Shown: positions 56,301 to 64,000 of the stretch, piece by piece
Position numbering within the stretch: position 1 is the first letter of the stretch
Layout: each line of letters starts with the position of its first letter
Assembly (NCBI GenBank): GCA_037783545.1
Contig: JBBELK010000164.1
Coordinates: 1,302,001-1,366,000 of the forward strand
Source: Henricia sp. BOLD:AAB3569
Taxonomy: Eukaryota > Echinodermata > Asteroidea > Spinulosida > Echinasteridae
Length of the DNA: 64,000 nt
Direction of reading: 5' to 3'
Position numbers and translations under genes: made by a program
Notes under the pieces: model-generated
Told to the model about the DNA's origin: nothing
The model's database searches: none
The model's input: the letters and a program-made list of their open reading frames with translations, nothing else

Positions 56301-56807
56301 ATAACAATTTTTGCCAATTTTACTAAATTTCCTGTCTTTCCCCAACGGGCATTTTCTTCCCTCGTTTGAGCATAATCTGTTTATGGCGGTGTTCGCGAGC
56401 GGTGAATGCGACCACCGCCAGAGCGTGAACGCAGTGGCTTTTTGCATTATTCATTTCCCACGAGTGAGGCACCGTACGCAGGTCTTCATTTCCCGTGCTA
56501 CTAGCTCGGAGACTCGGAATTTGGTCTCTGACGCGAATGAAAGAGAGAAATATTATCAAATTCTTTCATTTCCGCATTCTAAAGGTTAAGTGCCATCATT
56601 TCAGCTAGAATACTCAGTAGAGCTGATCATTTTTGTTTCCATTTTAAGAAACAGCAAATTCCATTTTAACAATCCTAAATTCCTAACAAACAAAATTTCA
56701 TTTTGGGTTATCTGACAAGGTCAGACTGTTTTTCCTGAAAACACTTCAAAAACCACTGGACTGTATATTAACTTTAACATAAACTGCCACAAACAAAATA
56801 TTTAGTG

Positions 56808-57795
56808 TGGTGCCTAATACCATTTAAATTAAACAACCAAACATGGGATGAGAGAAAAATCACAGGGGCCTCATTAGGATTTGAATCCGAGACCCTTGAC
56901 TCTGGGCAGATGCTCTACCCGCCTAGCTATGAGGCAAACCACCTTTGCAAACCACAAAATCAAAAGTTAGTCATACCGTGACTCTGACCAAAAAGTATTT
57001 TGCGGCAAGTCCCACTATTAAAATGTTAGTCTACCAGCTGCGCCTGCGCCTGCAACTGATATATCCCGACGAGGAGATTGTTGTAGTATTTGACAGATAC
57101 AGTACAGAAGTCTGCCAGGTACTTTGTGGCAAGTGTGCAGGCAGATGCTCTACCAGTTGGGCTATGAAGCACAGTGGTATACTCCCTCAGGTTCTCCCCC
57201 AAGACCTCTGACACACCAGGCCGATGCTCTACCAGCTGAGCTACATGTATGAGGCACAGTGGTATGCTCCTTTAGGATTTGAACCAGAGACCCTCGACTC
57301 TGGGCAGATGCTCTACCAGCCGAGCTATGAGGCAAACCACCTTACATTATGGATAAATGTGACTGAGCAGTCAGATGCTTTACCAGCTGAGCTATGAGGC
57401 ACAGTGGTATACGGTACTCCCTCAGGTTTTCCCTGAGACCTCTGACACACCAGGCCTATGCTCTACCAGCTGAGCTACATGTATGAGACACAGTGGTATA
57501 CTCCTTTAGGTTCCCACCCCTCCCCTCTCCGCCCCCAACCTCCTCCCCGAGACCTCTGACACACCGGGCAGATGCTCTACCAGCCGAGCTATGAGGCACA
57601 GTACTATTGGTATACTCCCTCAGGTTCCCCCCCCCCCCCCCCGAGACATCTGACACACGGGGCAGATGCTCTACCAGCTGAGCTATGAAGCACAGTGGTA
57701 TACTCCCTCAGGTTTCCCCAAGACCTCCGACACACCAGGCGGATGCTCTACCAGCCGAGCTCTGAAGCACAGTGCTAGTGGTATACGCATCAGGT
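56808..57795 (-). repeat. Largest tRNA-SINE A-box array, about eleven units
   Basis: From the SINE body at 56808-56870 (AACAACCAAACATGGGATGA on plus) and a B box (GGATTTGAATCC, 56877-56888) the minus strand runs through about eleven A-box units to 57795. It includes several units with their own degenerate B-box-like GGATTTGAACC (57264-57280), two poly-C runs and a 74-bp non-repeat spacer near 57030-57120. More irregular than the other arrays. Confidence 0.85.
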
Positions 57796-57957
57796 TATAC
57801 GAACCTACATTTGTGTAATTATTGCCACAAAGATGCACAAAATTGTCAGCTTTGAGTAAAGTGCCAACAAATTAATGGGTTAATGGCTCAAATGCTGTAT
57901 GGTTTCTGTAGCAACCAAAAATCCATAGTATGGTTTTTAACCAGGCAATTTTCCAAA

Positions 57958-58114
57958 CACAGTCAAACCTGCTATTAAGGCCACCTTGATAAACAGGCCA
58001 CCTGCTTAAAGTGGCCACCCCTCTTTGTTGCCAAATGCCTTGTGTATAATGCTAAGGCTACCTCTATATTAAGAGGCCACCTGTTTATAGTGGCCACTAT
58101 AGACAAGTTTCACT
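57958..58114. mobile_element. TACAGTGAAAC MITE, diverged copy
   Basis: CACAGTCAAACCTGCTATTAAGGCC to ACAAGTTTCACT with the inner GTGGCCAC repeats. Confidence 0.75.
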
Positions 58115-58693
58115 AAAGTTGCACTGCAAATGAATCCGGGAGAAAAGGGGGTTGTTTGACCGGCAGGCATGTCTAAGTTGTTAACCGCAATTACGGGGCC
58201 AAGTCCCAGGTGCATCCAGATAACTCATGGGCTTCTGTTGATTCAGTTACAAATTTACATATCTTATCATTCTGTCCAGCCGCCACATTTTGCAACTGAT
58301 GGTGGCATGTTGGGCTAGGGAAGAAACCAATTACATGTACATGTACCTACATACATGTATGATGGACTGGATGAGTGAAGCAACCACTTTTGATGTAGTG
58401 CCATTAACTACGAGTGTATACATTTCAAACAAAAACAAATCCTAATTTTTCGAATTAGGATTTTTCAAATAAGTTTTTACGAAAGAGAAAATTATTGGTT
58501 TGACAAAATACCGTACCGTAAGTGTATCTTTTCAAAATCTTTCCAATAGGAATAACATGGACTCCCAGAAAAAACCTGATCATATGGTACCTATATTATT
58601 ACCCCTGATCATAGAGTTCCATTATAAAACTCCATATACATGTACATGTACCCTATCTCAGCTCATTGGGAAGTACATACGTACATGTACATG

Positions 58694-59033
58694 TATAGAC
58701 CAATCCGGTAACTGTGGTCTCCTTCCCTGTATATCCGCCATAGCTGGGGGGCGTCCAGTGCATGGGCTGTGCGTTCTGTGTTGCTGTTAGAACGAAAAGC
58801 GCTCATCCATTACATGCACAAACGCGCCCCCTCCGCATGCACGCGACGCGCCTCCTTTGCGTACACGCGACGCGCCCGCCTTCGCGTACACAACCCTACA
58901 GAGACGCGCAACTTGTTCGAAGTAAACAAATGCAGCTTCAGCAACAGCAAAAACATGCAGTTCATTCAGTGGAAGCCCCCAGCTATGGCGGATGTACAGG
59001 GAAGGAGACCTTAGTTACCGGATTGGTGTATAC
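58694..59033. mobile_element. TATAGACCAATCCGGTAAC element, complete copy
   Basis: TATAGACCAATCCGGTAACT and mirror GTTACCGGATTGGTGTATA; inner pair TATCCGCCATAGCTGGGG / CCCCAGCTATGGCGGATG. GC-rich centre with repeated CGACGCGCC. Confidence 0.88.
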
Positions 59034-59040
59034 TAGCCCT

Positions 59041-59281
59041 GGGGCCAATTTCATAAAGCATGTTAGCAGAAATTTTTGCTTAATCAAAAATTTGTTTGCT
59101 TTATAAAAATGGGTTAATAATCGAAATTGCATGTCAACTTGTGTTTTTCACAAGAATATCTGCTATTCTTGCTAAAAACACAAGTTGAAGTACAATTTTG
59201 TTTATTAACCCATTTTTATAAAGCACACAAATTTTTGATTAAGCAAAAATTTCTGCTAACATGCTTTATGAAATTGGCCCC
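59041..59281. mobile_element. GGGGCCAATTTCATAAAGC element, intact reference copy
   Basis: 241 bp, perfect ends, central AACTTGTGTTTTTCACAAGA hairpin, no insertion. It provides the empty sites for both nested insertions of 27039-27562. Confidence 0.92.
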
Positions 59282-59282
59282 T

Positions 59283-60370
59283 GGTTGCCTATCAGGCGCT
59301 TATTGGCTAATCAAACACATCAACATTCAATACCCTCTCAGGTACCCATTAACTCATGGGTGGACAGAAGCAATGTATGGTACATGTAAAGTGTCTTGCT
59401 CAAGAGCACACGTAGATGACCCATGGATGAATTGAACACCTCAATGTTCCTCCCCTTTTTCAATGCCCCTCCCCCTCCTCAACACCCTGACGACCACCGG
59501 TGACTTCTGCAATTCAAACTTACAATGTACACATGTACAAATGTACTACAAGTTCACATAGAACGGTAAATAAAATCCTTGTAGTACGGTACATGCTTAC
59601 GTACTAGTGTTAAGCCTAGCGGCTGAATCCAATTACAATGTGTCAGTTTTCGTGGCAGGCCCCGACGACAAGATTAAAAGGTTTTATTTTGAGGGTGGCC
59701 GGCCGACAGTTGAGGAGTGAGATTTAGCGAGTGCCTAGGAGCATTTTCTACTTTCCAAGTTGCGTCAATTTGCGCCAGCTGCTTCATCACGAGAGATTTG
59801 TAAGGAATAAAATATTGTCGTGCGTCAGCCCTGTACGCATTTAGCACGACGGCGTGGTTTGGACAGAACATTGTAAAGAGCAAAGTTGCACGGCAAAAAT
59901 GGAAACTTCACAAATCGCCATCAGTAATAAATCATAAATCTTTTTTTTATTTATTAGTTTGAGGCAAAGTGTGACATTTTGATGCATAAATTGGCTTTTC
60001 CAAATACAAAATTGTATGAAGAAATTCTCATGCAATTTCTAAACACACACATAAACAAAATTTAAAATACATGTGATGTACAGTTAGACATGTTTTGTAA
60101 GTTGTTATACATATTCGAGGAAATTGTTTAATGACGTACATGTAGGCAGTGTTCTCCCCTATCGGTTTTGTCTCCGGGAAGCCCCGCCTGGACAAAATCA
60201 TCGCATATTGATGGATAACTGCCATGGCAGTTGCATGCATTCATTTTGAACAGTGTCCTCACGCTGCGAACACTGTTTCACTGCATGAGGGTGCTGCTCA
60301 GCGCGCACGGACAAAATGTTTAACAGTGGAGAACACTGCGTATAGGTAGGGGGTGGGGGGCGGGGGCAGG
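59283..60370. other. No gene recognised
   Basis: Low-complexity and AT-rich sequence. A minus-strand frame at 59674-59883 is open for 69 codons without a recognised domain. Confidence 0.4.
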
Positions 60371-60420
60371 GGGGGCGGGCAGTGGGGCAGGGGGGGGGGG
60401 GGGGGGGCAGGGGGTTTGGG
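60350..60420. repeat. G-rich simple sequence
   Basis: Interrupted poly-G with a run of about 18 G near 60391-60407. A G-quadruplex-forming tract is likely. Confidence 0.85.
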
Positions 60421-61092
60421 TGGGGGAAATCAAGATTATTTCTAGACTTTTCCAACTTTTTTGGACGAGTTCCTTTCTGGGAAAAGGCAGCTGCTTGTTT
60501 TACCCACTCTATAGACCATTCCCAGAACGCCTTCCCTGTACATGTACACGTCCGCCATAGCTGGGACGCAGCTTTTTCCAGTGCATGGACTGTGCATTTT
60601 GCGTTGATATTTATTTTAAAAAAATCAACTCCCTACATGTAAATGTCACAAAGTAAGGGAGCCACTGTGTCCCATATTCACAGAATGACCCATATCCGTG
60701 GCATGATCAAACTAGGTCATACAGACAATCACTATTGTGTGAAAAGCCTGGGGGAAAATGAGGACAGAGTTTGCACGCTCTATTTGAAAAGCTGATAAAT
60801 GTTCTATATCAGATTACAAGACCATGATTTATCCATAACATTGGTATTTTTTTGACAAAGAGGGCAAAAGGCCAAGGGAAATTTTTTTAAAATTAATCAA
60901 AGATGCTTATAAAAGTGGCTACCAATTAATTTTACCATAAATCATTTAACGTAAAAGTACATTGTGCCCGACATCCTTACAATTTTTGTGCCGGTTAATT
61001 TCTTAAATTTGTTGCATGGCCAAAATAAACAAGAAACACATAACTTGTGGCAGATGTTTATGTAATTCACGGACAAGTACAACTGACCAGAA

Positions 61093-61575
61093 AGTCACCC
61101 TGTATATCTTACACCGTGTTTACACTCGAACCGACAAAGGTGGATACAGATGCAGCATTTTTATTGAGACCGCAAAACTGAACGTTTGCCGCGTTTACAC
61201 TACACCTCGATTCGGCTTCAACTCGCCTTCAGAAACCGCAAAAGTCACCACTAGTTGTAACTGCAGCGTGTGCGTGAGCCGTTAGGTGTTATGGCACTAG
61301 TGCCAGATTGGTCAATTAAATCTGCTACACGGCGGGTACCGCCCAAAGGACACTCAAATTACCGAATCTGTATTCGGGTAGCGTTTACACTACAAGCGAC
61401 CTTGACGATTGCAGGGTTCTACCCCGCAATTGCAGGGTTCAACCCTACCCCAAACTTAGGTGACTTGAGAAAGGTGAATCAGACCCGGGTCTGATCCGCC
61501 TTTTTCAATTCACCTTTTGCGTTTACACTTAGTGCCTATACCCGGCTTCAACTCCCCTTTTTGGTATACACGCCT
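61093..61575. repeat. GTTTACACT-rich inverted-repeat element
   Basis: CACCGTGTTTACACTCGAAC, CGTTTACACTACACCTCGATTCGGC and GCGTTTACACTTAGTGCC alternate with TTCAACTC; a palindrome (GATCAGACCCGGGTCTGATC variant) lies at 61477-61498. Probably a decayed TIR transposon. Confidence 0.5.
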
Positions 61576-61584
61576 TTAAAGAAG

Positions 61585-61660
61585 CATCAGGGCCAACTTC
61601 AGCAGGGCATGTTACGCCATTGGCCTTGGTTAATGTCAAGGCCTGCCAATGGGCTTACAA
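61585..61660. repeat. GGCCAACTTCAGCAGGGCATG repeat
   Basis: Related to 44536-44650 and 63555-63690. Confidence 0.5.
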
Positions 61661-62286
61661 AACAACTCCCAGGACCTGTGATAAACATCAATAATGTTGT
61701 TAGAACTTTCATTTTGATCAAGTGAGATTGTTGTGTCAAATTCCTTGTCTTGAGGTCTTGGAGTCTGCTACCCTGGAGCAAAGCACTCAAACGAAATTGC
61801 TTTCTTCTAATGCTGGCGAAAAAAAGTTCATGCCCTTTTTATGGTTGAGGAACCTTGTTCATTTGTCTATTCTGTATGACTAAACGAACAAACCCTAAAA
61901 ACACACACACACACAACAAACAAAAGCTTAAAACTATCTTACAAAAACCTTCCGTCTTGTTTCTGAAATGTGAGCAGCCCATATTCCTCAATTTTGTGTG
62001 AAAACTTGCTTTGCAAATGATTGATGATGTACATCAAGGACATCTCTTGGACACTTCACAATCCTAAAGCTTTTCTTTTTAAGATTTCCGAAGTAGGAAT
62101 ATTAACTAAAATTCTAGCATCTTTTGCAAAATCAAGCCAGTTGCAACTGGTAGCTCCAGAATTTAATTACACAATGTTGCACTGTTTAATGCCTCTGAGA
62201 GAAAAACAAACACTGTGAAAAACATTAAGAGTCTTTCCACAGTAAGAGGTACATGTACGTGTACATTTGGCAGTTAAATGGGTATT

Positions 62287-62672
62287 TTTTTTGTTCAGAT
62301 TGAACAAAAATTGTAGGAAAATTACCTCCTGGAATCAACAGATAATCCAATTCTAGGATATATTTCCTACCGGTACATGTACATGTACTTGCACTTCTGT
62401 CGGAAATGTTGCATTTCTGAGATAATTAATTGATAAGATTACTGCAGAGAGTAATGGACAAAATCACGGCACGGGTGCTCTGTGCGTAAGCGTGACATGC
62501 GCACATCTTGTACACTAACTGAATGCAAGTTTTGAAGGAGAAAATGTCATTTTTATTTAGAAAAGCACCATTTGCGACAAAAGTGCATGTGGAAAGTATA
62601 TAGAATTGGAATATCTGTCGATTCCAGGAGGTAATTTCCTTAAAATCTTTGTTCAATGTGAACGAAAACAAT
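62287..62672. mobile_element. Second copy of the palindrome at 15868-16290
   Basis: AAATTACCTCCTGGAATCAA..CAGATAATCCAATTCTAGGATATA and its mirrored arm 62560-62672. Central GC-rich segment shorter than in copy 1. Confidence 0.85.
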
Positions 62673-62679
62673 ACCGTTA

Positions 62680-63330
62680 AATGTCTCAAATTTGTTCTAG
62701 AAAGGTACATATTACTTAAGCACTCAATGAGTTGTAAAAAGTGACAACGTACCTTTCTAAAATCTTTCTATACAAATTTCCCATGTAACGTATGTAATTA
62801 GGTTACAAAGTGTTCATCTGTAGATACATTGCATGGGAAATGTGTACACGGAAGTTTAAGAAAGATACCGATGCTGTCGCACTATTTGTTATTCTCTTAT
62901 TTTGGAAGGATCATTGCATTTGTATGAATTTACCCTTTCACGACAGAAAGACCATTTTCAGCTGAATACAAAATTAAAACTTACAGGTAAAATCCGAGAT
63001 TAGTAGTCCACACATTTCACAATCCACACTGTTTGAGTGCACATCACTCACTCACATCTGCGTTAGATTATTCCGATTACAGCACCAGATATATATACCC
63101 TGGGTTTGTGTGCATGGAAGCCGGGCAAAAAGACCTCCCATAGCTTTTACCTACTTCGGAGGCCGCAAGGCAAAGTTCAGCAAGGCAGGCGAGGTGGTGC
63201 GTGTTTGCTTAGGAGATATTTATTAAGCTATCAGCTGACATAGAGTCAACAGCAGCCGTTGCGCAGCCTGTGTTTCGAGGGGGACGCCCGTTTTTCAAAC
63301 AATAACGAGATAATGATAACCTAGTAAGCT
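62680..63330. other. No gene recognised
   Basis: Includes a GAAATTTCCCATGTAACGTATG / CATGGGAAATGTGT weak inverted pair (62778-62850). No coding signal. Confidence 0.4.
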
Positions 63331-63339
63331 ATAAGCCCC

Positions 63340-63445
63340 GAGGCTAGGGCTTGGCCTACTAGCTAGGGCTTGGATGACCGGCTAGGGTTTATTTTTGGCC
63401 TACCGACTAGGGCTGGGCCTACTGGCTAGGGCTAAGCCGATTGAG
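63340..63445. repeat. Minisatellite, GGCTAGGGCTTGGCCTACT unit
   Basis: Five to six loose units of 17-25 bp. Confidence 0.75.
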
Positions 63446-63554
63446 AGGAACAAGAAAAAAAATGGGTCATATATGTACATGTATTTCATTTTTTAATGAT
63501 GTACCGTATAATTTACTTGGTTTTTAAAAAAATGTATGTACATGTATGTGTACA

Positions 63555-63690
63555 GTACATAGCCCAAGGCCAATGGCCTCATGCCCTGCTGAGTTGGCCT
63601 CTTGCCCTGCTGAAATGGCCTCATGCCCTGCTGAGTTGGTCCGATGCCCCTTCAAGATTCTGAGGCCAACTTGGCCAGCATGCTCTATAA
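63555..63690. repeat. Tandem TTGGCCTCATGCCCTGCTGAG
   Basis: Three to four units of about 21 bp, related to 44536-44650 in reverse orientation. Confidence 0.7.
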
Positions 63691-63984
63691 CCACTACACA
63701 TTTGGAACAAATTAAGTTACAGTAGCTATGGCACCCCCTTTCACATTTTACAAATTGAATTCAGGGCATAAAAATTAACTTTAAAATGGCCATATTGTAC
63801 ATGTGACTGCCACACGATGTGCACACGCACGTACTATGCGTGGACTTTGTAACGGACACAGAATTAAATAGATCTAATCAACTGTACAGACATGTAAAGG
63901 GAAGCTACAGTACGTTCAATACTTTCATGGTGAGACACAGTGCAGTGCCACATAAGCAGCGCAAGATTGTTAACTCATGACATT

Positions 63985-64000
63985 AAAGCCGCGTCCGCAT
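63985..64000. mobile_element. Start of a TIR element running off the window
   Basis: AAAGCCGCGTCCGCAT matches the right terminus (reverse complement) of the element at 3862-4286. Confidence 0.5.

Noticed and set aside
59674-59883. 69-codon minus frame with plausible composition
   Set aside because: No domain, no splice-supported neighbours, and an AATAAAA inside; left unassigned.

Overview
This is a eukaryotic, intron-rich, repeat-rich, AT-leaning animal genome segment. The two protein-coding genes I can reconstruct with consistent splice sites and reading phases are both metazoan: a peroxisomal D-amino-acid/D-aspartate oxidase gene and an SGK3-type kinase gene. Abundant ACATGTAC palindromic motifs, many tRNA-derived SINEs and a very high density of short palindromic transposons suggest a marine invertebrate. 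An echinoderm or other invertebrate deuterostome is my best guess, but the sequence alone does not settle it.

Layout. 1-7.6 kb: a 49-copy 21-bp minisatellite, an inverted repeat enclosing more copies of it, a series of exon-like modules of unknown nature, and several terminal-inverted-repeat (TIR) elements. 7.6-16.5 kb (minus): ten coding exons of a 326-residue FAD-dependent D-amino-acid oxidase ending in the peroxisomal signal AKL; its introns hold tRNA-head arrays, a Gypsy reverse transcriptase fragment and palindromic elements. 16.7-23 kb: a roughly 1.1-kb inverted repeat whose two arms carry a second 21-bp minisatellite; its 4-kb loop contains a 2.3-kb element with dense TTGGTTAA motifs. 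23-34 kb: mostly nested miniature inverted-repeat elements, with three whose insertion is proven or strongly supported by target-site duplications. 34.1-49.3 kb (minus): eleven coding exons of SGK3 (PX domain plus AGC kinase, 489 residues) and a second, alternative first coding exon. 51.9-55 kb (plus): remains of an Ngaro-like tyrosine-recombinase retrotransposon (gag-like ORF with zinc knuckle, broken recombinase, SGNH hydrolase) without its reverse transcriptase. 55-64 kb: SINEs, another large tRNA-head array, palindromic elements; no host gene recognised.

The two host genes are functionally unrelated: one degrades acidic or neutral D-amino acids in peroxisomes, the other is an endosomal PI3P-binding survival kinase. 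What unites the window is the mobile-element ecology. Several families recur (TTAA-flanked, TA-flanked, 8-bp and 9-bp duplications), they nest in one another, and some end within 20 bases of SGK3 splice sites. The least usual item is a family of tandem arrays made of only the 5-prime half (A-box side) of a tRNA-derived SINE, seen at five loci.
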